NCBI RefSeq assembly: GCF_009758205.1
Contig: NZ_WRXN01000001.1
Coordinates: forward strand, 1,116,001 to 1,180,000
Origin: Chitinophaga tropicalis
GTDB lineage: Bacteria; Bacteroidota; Bacteroidia; Chitinophagales; Chitinophagaceae
DNA: 64,000 nt
Direction: 5' to 3'
In this document: in pieces, positions 27,730 to 36,939 of the stretch
Numbering within the stretch: position 1 is the stretch's first letter
How the letters are laid out: each line of letters begins with the position of its first letter
Translations under genes and position numbers: made by a program
The notes under the pieces: generated by a model
The model's input: the letters and a program-made list of their open reading frames with translations, nothing else
What the model was told of the DNA's origin: nothing
Databases searched by the model: none

Positions 27730-29307
27730 ATGGTGGAGATAAAACCTGATGAAATTTCGGCGATATTACGCCAGCAACTTAGCAACTTCAATGCTGCTGC
27801 CGACCTGGAAGAAGTAGGCACCGTATTGCAGGTAGGTGACGGTATTGCTCGTATATATGGTCTTAACAACGTTCGCTACGGTGAGCTGGTTGAGTTCGAA
27901 AATGGCGTTAAAGCTATAGCCCTGAACCTGGAGGAAGATAACGTGGGTGTGGTATTGATGGGTGAATCGGGAGAGATCAAAGAAGGTAACAAAGTGCGCC
28001 GTACCGGCCAGATCGCTTCCATTAAAGTGGGCGAAGGCATGGTAGGCCGTGTTGTAAATACACTGGGCCAGGCTATAGATGGTAAAGGCCCTATTACAGG
28101 TGAACTGTATGAAATGCCGCTGGAACGTAAAGCTCCGGGCGTTCTGTTCCGTGAACCGGTAAAAGAACCGCTGCAGACGGGTATCAAAGCGATAGATGCT
28201 ATGATCCCTATTGGCCGCGGACAGCGTGAGCTGGTGATCGGTGACCGTCAGACCGGTAAAACTGCCATCTGTATTGACACCATCATCAACCAGAAAGAGT
28301 TCTTTGATGCCGGCAAACCGGTTTATTGTATCTATGTAGCGGTAGGTCAGAAAGCATCCACTATTGCAGGTGTAATGAAAACCCTGCAGGAAGCCGGGGC
28401 TATGGCTTACACTACCATCGTAGCTGCTTCTGCCGCAGAACCCGCTCCACTGCAGTTCTACGCTCCGTTTGCAGGTGCTGCTATCGGTGAATTCTTCCGT
28501 GACACCGGCCGTCCGGCGCTGATCATCTATGATGATCTGTCCAAACAGGCTGTTTCTTACCGTGAGGTGTCCCTGCTGCTGCGTCGTCCTCCCGGACGTG
28601 AAGCTTATCCTGGTGACGTATTCTACCTGCACTCCCGTTTGCTGGAACGTGCGGCTAAGATCATCAGCAAGGATGAGATCGCTGCCCAGATGAACGACCT
28701 GCCTGAGTCTATCAAACACCTGGTGAAAGGTGGTGGTTCCCTGACCGCTCTGCCTATCATCGAAACACAGGCTGGTGACGTATCTGCTTACATTCCTACA
28801 AACGTGATCTCCATCACCGATGGCCAGATCTTCCTGGAATCCAACCTGTTCAACGCTGGTATCCGTCCGGCTATCAACGTGGGTATCTCTGTAAGCCGCG
28901 TAGGTGGTAACGCTCAGATCAAATCCATGAAGAAAGTATCCGGTACCCTGAAACTGGACCAGGCTCAATACCGTGAAATGGAGGCTTTCTCCAAATTTGG
29001 CGGTGACCTGGATGCTGCTACCAAAGTAGTACTGGATAAAGGTGCACGTAACGTTGAGATCCTGAAACAACCTCAGTTCACTCCATATGCCGTAGAAAAA
29101 CAGGTGGCAATGATCTACCTGGGTACTAACGGTCTGCTGCGTGATGTTCCTGTTAAGAATGTAAAAGCATTCGAAGACGCGTTCCTGAACGAAATGGAAG
29201 TTCGCCTGCCGGAAGTTCTGGGTGAATTCAAAAAAGGTAATCTGCCTGATGACGGTATCAAACGTATGGTTACGCTGGTAAACGAGCTGAAACCAAGGTT
29301 CGCTTAA
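27730..29307 (+). CDS. atpA: F0F1 ATP synthase subunit alpha
   Basis: 525 residues. Start [17 protein letters not shown] is the typical alpha N-terminus. Walker [10 protein letters not shown] near residue 175, [20 protein letters not shown] near 295, and the arginine-finger region ([18 protein letters not shown]) near 385. It forms the non-catalytic nucleotide-binding sites of the F1 head. The operon ends here: a terminator follows and gamma, beta and epsilon are not in the window. Beta and epsilon are usually encoded elsewhere in Bacteroidota, but gamma normally follows alpha. Confidence 0.98.
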   Translation: MVEIKPDEISAILRQQLSNFNAAADLEEVGTVLQVGDGIARIYGLNNVRYGELVEFENGVKAIALNLEEDNVGVVLMGESGEIKEGNKVRRTGQIASIKVGEGMVGRVVNTLGQAIDGKGPITGELYEMPLERKAPGVLFREPVKEPLQTGIKAIDAMIPIGRGQRELVIGDRQTGKTAICIDTIINQKEFFDAGKPVYCIYVAVGQKASTIAGVMKTLQEAGAMAYTTIVAASAAEPAPLQFYAPFAGAAIGEFFRDTGRPALIIYDDLSKQAVSYREVSLLLRRPPGREAYPGDVFYLHSRLLERAAKIISKDEIAAQMNDLPESIKHLVKGGGSLTALPIIETQAGDVSAYIPTNVISITDGQIFLESNLFNAGIRPAINVGISVSRVGGNAQIKSMKKVSGTLKLDQAQYREMEAFSKFGGDLDAATKVVLDKGARNVEILKQPQFTPYAVEKQVAMIYLGTNGLLRDVPVKNVKAFEDAFLNEMEVRLPEVLGEFKKGNLPDDGIKRMVTLVNELKPRFA

Positions 29308-29330
29308 TTTTTGGCATAAACTTATCCTGA

Positions 29331-29361
29331 AGCTCACCGGTTTTGCCGGTGAGCTTTTTTA
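29331..29361 (+). terminator. terminator of atp operon
   Basis: Perfect 10-bp stem AGCTCACCGG/CCGGTGAGCT with loop TTTTG, followed by six T. It closes the operon directly after atpA. Confidence 0.92.
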
Positions 29362-29491
29362 TTCCCCATAACCTTTCTAACTTCACCGGTGATTCTCCTG
29401 TTTTTACCGGCAAACGCCCCTGTATTTGCCTTTTAGGGATTGAAGAGTGGCTATGTCTCCATTAGTTTTGTTGAAAAAATAAACACCCCCT

Positions 29492-31648
29492 ATGTTTCGG
29501 ATCAACCTTCTTCTGTTAGCATTTGTCGCTCTGCCTGCTTGTCTCTGGGCTCAGCAGCGCATCAGCGGGAAGATCACTGATAGTAAAAAACGTCCTTTGC
29601 AAGGCGTCAATATATCCATTAAAGATTCTTATGATGGTGGCACCACCGCCGCTGACGGTACCTTCTCTTTCACTACAGATGCCAAAGGAGAACAGTTCAT
29701 CATTGCCAACCTGCTGGGATACGCTCCACAGGAACAGAAGATATTTATTACTGGTCCGCAGGAACTGAACATTGTACTGAAGAGCTCTATCAACGAGCTG
29801 AAAGTAGTGACCATTTCTGCCGGCAGTTTTGAAGCCAGCGGAGACCAGGGTAAGAATACAGTATTGAAACCACTGGATATAGTTACCACCGCCGGCGCTG
29901 GTGCAGATATCGTGAATGCCCTGAAAACGTTGCCTGGCACCCAGCAAACGAACGACAGGGAAGGCCTGTTTGTACGTGGTGGCACCGGCTACGAAACCCA
30001 GACCTTTATAGATGGATTGCTGGTACGTAATCCTTTCTATTCAGGATTGCCTGATATGCCGGGCAGGGGCCGCTTTTCCCCTTTCCTTTTTAAGGGCACC
30101 ACTTTCAGCAGCGGCGGTTACTCCGCACAATACGGACAGGGACTGTCTTCAGCCCTGATCCTGGAATCTACAGACCTGCCGCAGCGCTCATCTTCTACTA
30201 TCGGTGTTTCTGTACTGGGAGTAAGCGGTGGACTGGAGCAATTATCAGCAGATAAAAAAGGATCATACGGTATTGAAGCAGATTATACCAACCTGGGTCC
30301 ATACCTGGATGTGGTGAAGTCCAGGTTTGAGCCAAGTGTAAATCCGCAGATCGTCGGTACTTCCGCCAACTTCAGAAGAAAGACGTCTGCTACCGGGATG
30401 CTGAAGTTTTATGGTTACGGCAACTGGACACATATGGGCTCTTACCGTCCCAGCCTGGAATATGCCGGGTACCGGGAGTTGTATGAGCTGAAGAACCAGA
30501 ACTTCTATACCAACCTGTCTTACAGGGAAAGCCTGGGGAATGACTGGCGGTTGAATGCAGGTATTTCTTTCAGTGCCAACACAGATAAAATAGACCTGGA
30601 CACTATCAATAAAGGCGCGTCATCAAGAGTAAAAGGGCAATCGCAGTTAGGGCAGGCGAAGTTTATGCTGTCAAAAGGACTGGGGCTTTACTCTGCGTTG
30701 CGTATGGGCGCAGAATACCAGTATGGTGTGGAGAGATCTGCATTCAATGACTGGCATGTTAATTATACAGATAACTATGCTGCTGCTTTCCTGGAAGGAG
30801 ATATCTATTTCACTCCCCGGTTTGTGGGCCGTGTAGGCGGCAGGATGGAATATTCTTCTGTCCTGTCTAAGGCAAACCTTGCGCCCAGGGCTTCTCTGGC
30901 TTATAAGCTGGATAGTTATACCCAGTTCTCGCTCGCTTATGGCGACTACTACCAGAAGCCGGAGCCTCAATACATCCGTTTTCATCATGATATGGAGTAC
31001 ATGAAGGCCACTCACTATATTGCCAGCTTTCAGCGTGTAGCGCCTAACAATACTTTCAGGGTAGAAGCATTCTATAAGAAATATCATGACCTGGTGAAAA
31101 CAGGCGTGGATACTACCAATGGCGGTACCGGTTATGCAAAAGGTGTGGAAGTGTTCTGGAGGGACCGTAAGACATTCAGGAATATGGATTACTGGATCTC
31201 TTATTCCTACCTGGATACAAAGCGCAACTACCTGAACTATCCTTTTGAGGTGCAGCCTGACTTTGCGGCCAAACATACTTTCAGTGTTGTATACAAATAC
31301 AGTATCACGGCTATTTCTACCAATCTGGGTCTGACGTACAGCTTTTCAACAGGCCGTCCGTTCTACAATCCTAATCTGCCGGAAAGCAAGTTCATGACGC
31401 AGCGTACCATGAACTATAATTCCCTCGGGTTCAGCGCCAGTTACCTGACCTCTATCCGCAAGGCTTTTACCATCTTTGTTTTGTCTGTATCCAATGCACC
31501 TGATTTCAAGCAGGTATATGGCTACAGGTATTCTTCAGACAAGCTGCGCAGGGAGGAGATCGTGCCTAATATTCCCCGGTTTGTATTTGTGGGAATGTTC
31601 ATGAACTTTGGAACTGACCGCCGCCAGGATATTCTTAACAACCTGTAA
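29492..31648 (+). CDS. TonB-dependent receptor with carboxypeptidase-like N-terminal domain
   Basis: 718 residues. Signal peptide to ~20 (LPACLWAQQ), a CarboxypepD_reg-like domain at ~22-105 (ISGKITDSKKRPLQGVNISI), then a plug with AGADIVNALKTLPGTQ, EGLFVRGG and FIDGLLVRNPFY, and a C-terminal beta-barrel rich in aromatic strands. It lacks a clear SusC-type TonB-box extension and no SusD gene is adjacent, so it is an ordinary TonB receptor rather than a Sus polysaccharide transporter. It brings an unknown ligand across the outer membrane. A TPR protein gene follows 32 bases later, probably co-transcribed. Confidence 0.9.
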   Translation: MFRINLLLLAFVALPACLWAQQRISGKITDSKKRPLQGVNISIKDSYDGGTTAADGTFSFTTDAKGEQFIIANLLGYAPQEQKIFITGPQELNIVLKSSINELKVVTISAGSFEASGDQGKNTVLKPLDIVTTAGAGADIVNALKTLPGTQQTNDREGLFVRGGTGYETQTFIDGLLVRNPFYSGLPDMPGRGRFSPFLFKGTTFSSGGYSAQYGQGLSSALILESTDLPQRSSSTIGVSVLGVSGGLEQLSADKKGSYGIEADYTNLGPYLDVVKSRFEPSVNPQIVGTSANFRRKTSATGMLKFYGYGNWTHMGSYRPSLEYAGYRELYELKNQNFYTNLSYRESLGNDWRLNAGISFSANTDKIDLDTINKGASSRVKGQSQLGQAKFMLSKGLGLYSALRMGAEYQYGVERSAFNDWHVNYTDNYAAAFLEGDIYFTPRFVGRVGGRMEYSSVLSKANLAPRASLAYKLDSYTQFSLAYGDYYQKPEPQYIRFHHDMEYMKATHYIASFQRVAPNNTFRVEAFYKKYHDLVKTGVDTTNGGTGYAKGVEVFWRDRKTFRNMDYWISYSYLDTKRNYLNYPFEVQPDFAAKHTFSVVYKYSITAISTNLGLTYSFSTGRPFYNPNLPESKFMTQRTMNYNSLGFSASYLTSIRKAFTIFVLSVSNAPDFKQVYGYRYSSDKLRREEIVPNIPRFVFVGMFMNFGTDRRQDILNNL

Positions 31649-31679
31649 AACTAACATGCAATAATCTTTAAAACCTTAC

Positions 31680-32330
31680 ATGATGAAACGTATCTTCTTT
31701 CTTTTGAGTTTTGTTTGTGGCCTCACATCATTAACCATGGCACAGAGCGCCCAGTATGAAAATGTAATGACTAAGAATGTGGCCCTGCTGGACGATTCAA
31801 GCAGTTATAACCCGCAAAAGCTGCAGGAGCTTGCCAATACTTTTGAGCGTATTGCAGCGGCAGAGAAGTCCCAGTGGCTGCCTTTCTATTATGCAGGTTA
31901 TTGTTATGTGATGACGGCTTTTATGGAAAAGGATAACAGCAAGAAAGATGTGATTGCAGACAGGGCTGCATTGAATGCAGAGCAGGCAGCGGCATTGAGC
32001 CCGGATAACGATGAGATCAACTGTATAAGATCACTGATAGCTACTTCCCGTATTGCAGTAGATCCTCCTTCCCGTGGTATGCAGTATGGCATGGAGTCTG
32101 CCAAGTTACTGGCAGAGGCAAACAAGATCAATGGGGAGAACCCGCGTGTGTATTTCCTGATAGGACAATCATTGTATTATACTCCGGAGCAGTTTGGCGG
32201 CAGTAAAACAAAGGCAAAGGAAATGTTCCAGAAAGCCCTGGATAAGTTCGGGAGCTTCAAGCCAACCAGCAATATAGCGCCGCACTGGGGTGAGTACCGT
32301 ACAAAGCAGATGCTGGCAGAGTTGAAATAA
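31680..32330 (+). CDS. secreted TPR-like protein
   Basis: 216 residues with a signal peptide (FFLLSFVCGLTSLTMAQ). The rest is helical with degenerate TPR-like pairs: YNPQKLQELANTFERIAA, WLPFYYAGYCYVMTAF, RAALNAEQAAALSPDNDE, and NPRVYFLIGQSLYYTPEQFGG near the end. Such periplasmic TPR proteins often accompany TonB receptors in Bacteroidota. Start is at the first of two adjacent ATG codons. No catalytic motif. Followed by a terminator. Confidence 0.75.
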   Translation: MMKRIFFLLSFVCGLTSLTMAQSAQYENVMTKNVALLDDSSSYNPQKLQELANTFERIAAAEKSQWLPFYYAGYCYVMTAFMEKDNSKKDVIADRAALNAEQAAALSPDNDEINCIRSLIATSRIAVDPPSRGMQYGMESAKLLAEANKINGENPRVYFLIGQSLYYTPEQFGGSKTKAKEMFQKALDKFGSFKPTSNIAPHWGEYRTKQMLAELK

Positions 32331-32361
32331 GAGACGCTTTTTTCATACATATATTTCAGGG

Positions 32362-32386
32362 ACCCGGGCATTGTTGCCCGGGTTTT
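32362..32386 (+). terminator. terminator after TPR gene
   Basis: ACCCGGGCA/TGCCCGGGT with loop TTGT, followed by TTT and CTGTTTT. Confidence 0.85.
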
Positions 32387-32489
32387 CTGTTTTCCCGGCC
32401 CTGCTATGCAGTGTCAGTTGTTACATTTACCTTTAACAGGCACTGAAACGATCTGACCCATTATACGTTAACCTTGTAAATCAGATTCC

Positions 32490-33335
32490 ATGAAAACCGT
32501 GGTAAATAAGTTAAGCGTGGCATCTACGTCAGCGCTTGTGTTATTAAATACCAGAAGTTTGTTTGAAGCGGGCTGGGGACGCGAGTATCTTTCACATATT
32601 GATTTCAGCCAGGTAGAGAAGATGTCGGCAGAAATGGGGAGTGCCGGCCCTTTGTTCGGCGATATATTATTGCTCAGGAAAAAGATGATCAGGTACCTGG
32701 TGCGCCAGCTGATGATGCAGCGTTCCTATCAGCAGGTATGTATCCTGGCAGCGGGGCTGGACCCGCTGGGATTGCAGATAGCTGAGAATTATCCTGAACA
32801 GCTGAAGGGTATCTATGAAGTGGATAATGCGCATATGAAGGAGAAGAGGGAGATCTACAAACTGATATCTTATAACGATAAGCGGTTGCAGCATGTAGAG
32901 GCGGATGTTACCAATACGCAACAGCTTATGGAGGCGTTGATGAGTGCAGGATATGATCCGCAGTTGCCAACGCTGATCGTCTTTGAAGGGATCATACACT
33001 ATATCCAGGAGGAGCAGTTCCTGCGTACTATGCGGGTGTTTTGCTCACGTATAAGGAATAATGCGGTGGTGATGGAGTACCTGATCCATAATGATGATAT
33101 TCCTGTGGCTTTTCATCCGGTAATGGAAAGGATGCAGGAGATCATGGAGAAGAATATTGGTACCCGTGTGAGGCAGTATAGCCGTAAGAAGATGCTTAAT
33201 CTGTTGTCTTTACTGGAAGCGGAAATTGAGGGGGCGTATGATCTTCCTACTGCGGAATATTTATTGAATGGGCAGAACAGGCATTTTCACAATCATGGGG
33301 ATGGGGCTGTAGAGTTGATTGCGTTCCATATTTAA
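32490..33335 (+). CDS. class I SAM-dependent methyltransferase, LCMT family
   Basis: 281 residues. The layout fits the leucine carboxyl methyltransferase-like family (PF04072 type): N-terminal ALVLLNTRSLFEAGWGREYL, SAM-binding segment QVCILAAGLDPLGLQIAENYP (the Gly-rich loop is AAGLDPLG), an acidic residue ending beta-2 (YEVDN), and LPTLIVFEGIIHYI in place of the usual motif IV. Bacterial members act on diverse polyketide or other small-molecule substrates; the target here is unknown. Stands alone between terminators and is convergent with pdxA. Confidence 0.8.
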   Translation: MKTVVNKLSVASTSALVLLNTRSLFEAGWGREYLSHIDFSQVEKMSAEMGSAGPLFGDILLLRKKMIRYLVRQLMMQRSYQQVCILAAGLDPLGLQIAENYPEQLKGIYEVDNAHMKEKREIYKLISYNDKRLQHVEADVTNTQQLMEALMSAGYDPQLPTLIVFEGIIHYIQEEQFLRTMRVFCSRIRNNAVVMEYLIHNDDIPVAFHPVMERMQEIMEKNIGTRVRQYSRKKMLNLLSLLEAEIEGAYDLPTAEYLLNGQNRHFHNHGDGAVELIAFHI

Positions 33336-33340
33336 AAAGA

Positions 33341-33361
33341 GGGCTGGCCAACGGCCAGCCC
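33341..33361 (-). terminator. pdxA terminator, GGCTGGCC-type palindrome
   Basis: GGGCTGGCC/GGCCAGCCC with a 3-nt loop; on the minus strand a TCTTTTT run follows. The stem is the same palindrome seen at 16312-16328. Confidence 0.75.
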
Positions 33362-33369
33362 GGAATAAG

Positions 33370-34434
33370 TTATTCAGAAGCCAGTTCCGTTTTCTTCAGC
33401 GGATTGCGTGTATTCTCTGCATATATCTCACGTTTTTCAAGTATCTCTAAACAGGTAAAGATAGCCTGACGGAAAGAAGCAGGATCTGCCAGGTTTTTAC
33501 CGGCTATATCGAATGCGGTTCCGTGATCGGGAGAGGTGCGTACTACGGGTAATCCTGCGGTGTAATTGATACCTTCACCTGATGCCAGGGATTTGAAGGG
33601 TATCAGTCCCTGGTCATGATACATGGCCAGTACACCATCAAAGTTGCTATACATATGACGGGCAAAGAAGGCATCTGCGCTGTAGGGGCCAAAGCAAAGC
33701 AGGCCATTGCTTTTAGCCTGATTAATGGCAGGGATGATCTCTGTGATCTCTTCTTCACCTATCAGGCCTTCATCTCCGGCGTGGGGGTTAAGTCCCAGTA
33801 CGGCGATGCGTGGGCTATCTATGCCAAAGTCTTTCACCAGGCTTTCCCTCATCATCTGAAGTTTAGCGAGGATATTGTCTTTTTTCACATACTGTGATAC
33901 TTCTGCCACCGGTACATGTTCTGTGAGCAGCCCTACGCGCATGTTATCTGCTGTCATGAACATCAGTACATCTTTTGCGTTGAAGGCGTCCCGGAGGTAG
34001 GGGGTATGGCCGGTATAGCTGAATTGTTCGCTTTGTATGTTCTTTTTGTGGATAGGAGCGGTGATCAGGCCTTGTATGTGACCTTCTTTCAGGCATTCTA
34101 TTGCGGCGGAGAGGGAGCGGGCTGCATATTTGCCACCGGCATCGTTCAGTACGCCGGGAGTGATCTGTACTTCTTCTTCCCAGCAGTTGAAGACGTTCAC
34201 CTGTTTGTGGTTCAGACGGGTGAAGTCTTTTATGGACTGGTAGTTGAAGTTATTCTCGTTCATCAGCTTCCGGTAGAAGTTGATGGTTTTATTGCTGGCA
34301 AATATCACCGGAGTACAAAACTCCAGCATCCTGTTGTCTGCAAAGGTTTTTATGATGATTTCGGTACCTATGCTGTTGATATCTCCTACAGTGATACCAA
34401 TTACCGGTTTATTCGGATGGGTGTTAATACTCAT
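33370..34434 (-). CDS. pdxA: 4-hydroxythreonine-4-phosphate dehydrogenase
   Basis: 354 residues from ATG 34434 (MSINTHPNKPVIGITVGDINSIG). A longer in-frame extension would run over the rsmA start and is rejected; a TATATTTG promoter element lies 22 bases upstream of the chosen start. PdxA motifs: GITVGD(I/P)xxIG at the N-terminus, LITAPIHKKN near 130, the metal/substrate His residues in YTGHTPYLRD and GLNPHAGDEG, and YHDQGLIPFK with VVRTSPDHGTAFDIAGK. It catalyses a step of pyridoxal 5'-phosphate synthesis. Divergent from rsmA, an arrangement that links PLP synthesis and ribosome biogenesis genes in many bacteria. Confidence 0.96.
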   Translation of the reverse strand: MSINTHPNKPVIGITVGDINSIGTEIIIKTFADNRMLEFCTPVIFASNKTINFYRKLMNENNFNYQSIKDFTRLNHKQVNVFNCWEEEVQITPGVLNDAGGKYAARSLSAAIECLKEGHIQGLITAPIHKKNIQSEQFSYTGHTPYLRDAFNAKDVLMFMTADNMRVGLLTEHVPVAEVSQYVKKDNILAKLQMMRESLVKDFGIDSPRIAVLGLNPHAGDEGLIGEEEITEIIPAINQAKSNGLLCFGPYSADAFFARHMYSNFDGVLAMYHDQGLIPFKSLASGEGINYTAGLPVVRTSPDHGTAFDIAGKNLADPASFRQAIFTCLEILEKREIYAENTRNPLKKTELASE

Positions 34435-34455
34435 GCTTGTTTGCGAAATAATGGG

Positions 34456-34463
34456 CAAATATA
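34456..34463 (-). promoter_or_regulatory. -7 promoter element TATATTTG for pdxA
   Basis: Exact TAnnTTTG on the minus strand, 21 bases upstream of pdxA. Confidence 0.6.
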
Positions 34464-34542
34464 CATATAATAGCCGGGACCAGCTATAGCTGATCAGTTT
34501 CTTCCTTATACGGTGATACCATATAAAGCGGCAGGTTTTCCT

Positions 34543-34550
34543 TAATTTTG
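34543..34550 (+). promoter_or_regulatory. -7 promoter element TAATTTTG for rsmA
   Basis: Exact TAnnTTTG only 10 bases before the rsmA ATG, implying a leader of just a few bases. Confidence 0.55.
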
Positions 34551-34560
34551 CAGGCTTACC

Positions 34561-35310
34561 ATGTATACACTTAAAAAATCGCTGGGTCAGCATTTCCTGA
34601 AGGATGAGAACATCTGCAGGAAGATCGTGGAATCATTACCTGTAATGCCAGGGCAACAGATACTGGAAGTAGGGCCGGGCGCCGGCGCTATTACGAAGTA
34701 CCTGCTGGAGCTGCCTGATGTTCAGTTCAAGGCAGTAGAGCTGGATGCTGAAAAGGTACAATACCTTGAAAATACTTATCCGGCCATCCGCGGAAAGCTG
34801 ATACATGAAAGCTTCCTGGAAACGCCGGTGCCTTATGAAGGTCAGTTCAGCGTTATCGGCAATTTCCCTTACAATATCTCTTCACAGATCATGTTCCGTG
34901 TGCTGGAGTGGAAGCAGCAGGTACCGGTAGTGGTGGGTATGTTCCAGAAGGAGGTAGCGCAGCGTATTGCCGCTACTAAAGGGAAGGAGTATGGTATCCT
35001 GAGCGTGCTGATACAGGCATATTACCGGGTAGAGTACCTGTTTGAGGTACATGAGAACTGCTTTAATCCGCCGCCTAAGGTGAAGTCTGCCGTGATCAGG
35101 CTGCACCGGCTGGAACAACCGTACGATATTGCGAGCGACCGTAAATTCCTTGTACTGGTAAAAACAGCTTTCAACCAGCGCCGTAAGCAGCTGCGCAATC
35201 CTTTAAAAGCATTATTTGACAAAGAATATCTGCAGGACAGCATATTTAACAAGAGGGCGGAAGAGCTCAGTATTGCTGATTTTGCAGCTTTATCCCATAA
35301 GATGATATGA
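34561..35310 (+). CDS. rsmA: 16S rRNA adenine(1518/1519) dimethyltransferase
   Basis: 249 residues. Opens with KKSLGQHFLKDENI, the KsgA hallmark; SAM motif I is ILEVGPGAGAIT (near 40), motif II ends in VELD, and the catalytic motif IV is NFPYNIS (near 102), a variant of NLPYNIS. FNPPPKVKSAVIRL near 175 starts the C-terminal domain. It dimethylates two adenines in helix 45 of 16S rRNA during small-subunit assembly. Stop overlaps the next gene start (ATGA), so the dehydrogenase is translationally coupled. Confidence 0.97.
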   Translation: MYTLKKSLGQHFLKDENICRKIVESLPVMPGQQILEVGPGAGAITKYLLELPDVQFKAVELDAEKVQYLENTYPAIRGKLIHESFLETPVPYEGQFSVIGNFPYNISSQIMFRVLEWKQQVPVVVGMFQKEVAQRIAATKGKEYGILSVLIQAYYRVEYLFEVHENCFNPPPKVKSAVIRLHRLEQPYDIASDRKFLVLVKTAFNQRRKQLRNPLKALFDKEYLQDSIFNKRAEELSIADFAALSHKMI

Positions 35311-36236
35311 GTACGAAAGTATTGGTTAGCGCTAAAGCGCATCGTTATCTGATAGACAGGCTGGAAGAAAAGGGATTCCAGGTAGATTACCTGCCGGCTG
35401 TTACTTACGAGGAAGTATTGGCGACTATACATGAGTATACCGGGCTGATAGTTACCACCAGGATGAAGATAGATAAGGCCCTGATAGACCAGGCTGTACA
35501 GCTGAAATGGATAGGCCGGCTGGGAAGTGGTATGGAACTGATAGATGTACCCTATGCAGAAAGTAAGGGGATCCAGTGTGCCAGCAGTCCTGAAGGTAAC
35601 TGTGACGCTGTGGGAGAGCAGGCATTGGGTATGCTGCTCTGCCTGATGAACAATGTATTGAAAAGTAACCTGGAATTGAGAAAGGGGTTGTGGGAGAGAG
35701 ATGCCAACCGTGGTTTTGAGCTGAACGGGCGTACGGTTGGTATTATTGGTTATGGTAATACCGGTGGCGCTTTTGCCCGCAAGCTGAGGGGATTTGATGT
35801 GGAGATACTGGCATATGATAAGTACAAGACCGGTTTCAGTAATGATCATGTGCAGGAAGCAACGATGGACCAGCTGTTTGCGAAAGCAGATGTGGTGAGT
35901 GTGCACCTGCCGCTTACGGAAGAGACCCGGCACCTGGCTAACGCTGAGTTTTTCAGGTCTTTTCAGAAGCCTGTATGGTTTATCAATGCGGCCAGGGGGA
36001 AGATCGTAGATACTGCTGATCTGATCATGGCATTGGAAAGCGGTGTTATTTCCGGCGCCTGCCTGGATGTGCTGGAAAATGAGAAGCTGGCTACTTATGA
36101 TGCGAGGGAGGAGGAACAGCTGGAGCGGTTACTGCAGTTGCCTAACGTGGTGCTGACCCCGCATATAGCAGGGTATTCTCATGAGGCCAGTGTGAAGATG
36201 GCGAGGATAGTGCTGGAGAAGCTGAAAGTGATCTGA
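35307..36236 (+). CDS. D-2-hydroxyacid dehydrogenase (SerA-like, no ACT domain)
   Basis: 309 residues. NAD-binding fold GIIGYGNTGGAFARKL near 147; catalytic Arg in INAARGKIVD, Glu in VLENEK and His in LTPHIAGYSHEA, the standard triad of the 2-hydroxyacid dehydrogenase family. Closest in style to 3-phosphoglycerate dehydrogenase but without the C-terminal ACT regulatory domain, so substrate cannot be fixed; serine synthesis is possible. It overlaps the stop of rsmA by 4 bases. Confidence 0.88.
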   Translation: MSTKVLVSAKAHRYLIDRLEEKGFQVDYLPAVTYEEVLATIHEYTGLIVTTRMKIDKALIDQAVQLKWIGRLGSGMELIDVPYAESKGIQCASSPEGNCDAVGEQALGMLLCLMNNVLKSNLELRKGLWERDANRGFELNGRTVGIIGYGNTGGAFARKLRGFDVEILAYDKYKTGFSNDHVQEATMDQLFAKADVVSVHLPLTEETRHLANAEFFRSFQKPVWFINAARGKIVDTADLIMALESGVISGACLDVLENEKLATYDAREEEQLERLLQLPNVVLTPHIAGYSHEASVKMARIVLEKLKVI

Positions 36237-36261
36237 GTGATATAGCTTAGCCTGGTATTAT

Positions 36262-36286
36262 AAATATTGTAAATGTGACAATATTT
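36262..36286. promoter_or_regulatory. palindrome AAATATTGT-N7-ACAATATTT upstream of greA
   Basis: Perfect 9-bp inverted repeat, 36 bp upstream of the greA -7 element. AT-rich with no T-run after it, so an operator is likelier than a terminator. Binding protein unknown. Confidence 0.5.
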
Positions 36287-36322
36287 GTTTCCCGTAGTGT
36301 GGAATGAGAAGTGAAAATATAT

Positions 36323-36330
36323 TATATTTG
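36323..36330 (+). promoter_or_regulatory. -7 promoter element TATATTTG for greA
   Basis: Exact TAnnTTTG; the only good promoter match between the preceding gene and greA. It lies upstream of the leader terminator at 36350. Confidence 0.6.
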
Positions 36331-36349
36331 CGGTATACCAATTTTCTTA

Positions 36350-36387
36350 CAACGCTTCTGTGCAAACGGAGGCGTTGATTTTTTTTT
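36350..36387 (+). terminator. intrinsic terminator inside greA leader
   Basis: An 11-bp stem (CAACGCTTCTG with CGGAGGCGTTG, two G-T pairs) around loop TGCAAA is followed by A and nine T. It sits between the promoter element at 36323 and the greA ATG at 36409, leaving no room for another promoter, so greA transcription must read through it. It could also end the upstream dehydrogenase transcript. Confidence 0.8.
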
Positions 36388-36408
36388 CTTATTCAAAAAC
36401 ATAACGTT

Positions 36409-36882
36409 ATGTCTGGTATAAACTACGTTACCAAAGAGACCCTGGACCAGATGCGGGAGGAGCTCAATTTTCTCAAGACCAAGGGCCGGGCAGAGATTGC
36501 CAGGGCAATTGCTGAGGCGAGAGAGAAAGGTGACCTCAAAGAAAACGCTGAATATGATGCAGCGAAGGAAGCGCAAGGCCTGCATGAGGCGAAACTGGCT
36601 TCTCTTGAATCTGCCATTGCTACCGCACGGGTAGTGGAAGCTGATTCCATTGATACCTCTAAAGTATCCATATTATGTAAAGTTACCATTACTAATATGG
36701 CGAATAAAAAGACAGTTACTTATCAGCTGGTGTCGGAAAAGGAAGCTGATCTGAAGTTGAACAAGATCTCTGTGACCTCGCCGATAGGTAAGGGGTTGCT
36801 GGGGAAGCAGGTGGGAGAGATTGCGGATGTGCAGGCGCCTAATGGCAGTCTGAGATTTAAGATAGATAATATTACTATATAG
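36409..36882 (+). CDS. greA: transcription elongation factor GreA
   Basis: 157 residues. The N-terminal coiled coil begins YVTKETLDQMREELNFLKTKGR and carries the tip acidic residues in REKGDLKENAEYDAAKEAQG, which stimulate RNA polymerase transcript cleavage. The C-terminal FKBP-like domain includes YQLVSEKEADLKLNKISVTSP and IGKGLLGKQVGEIADV. It rescues backtracked RNA polymerase. The leader contains an intrinsic terminator, which suggests feedback control of its own synthesis. Confidence 0.97.
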   Translation: MSGINYVTKETLDQMREELNFLKTKGRAEIARAIAEAREKGDLKENAEYDAAKEAQGLHEAKLASLESAIATARVVEADSIDTSKVSILCKVTITNMANKKTVTYQLVSEKEADLKLNKISVTSPIGKGLLGKQVGEIADVQAPNGSLRFKIDNITI

Positions 36883-36896
36883 ATATATTATTAGAG

Positions 36897-36939
36897 TAAA
36901 AGAGAAAGCTTCCGCCTTTGGCGGAAGCTTTCTCTTTTA
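36897..36939 (+). repeat. long intergenic hairpin, family member 2
   Basis: Perfect 20-bp stem with loop TTT and apex CCGCC-TTT-GGCGG; right arm ends CTTTCTCTTTTA. It follows the greA stop by 14 bases and probably terminates its transcript. A degenerate GGCTGGCC palindrome follows near 36946. Confidence 0.8.

Noticed and set aside
27766..29337. 523-codon open frame antisense to atpA
   Set aside because: It lies wholly opposite a certain gene, matches no family, is rich in His, Phe, Gln and Tyr as expected for the complement of a codon-biased gene, and has no start signal.
34435..34593. N-terminal extension of pdxA
   Set aside because: Would overlap the rsmA start, cover the pdxA promoter element, and precede the conserved GITVGD start by over 50 atypical residues.
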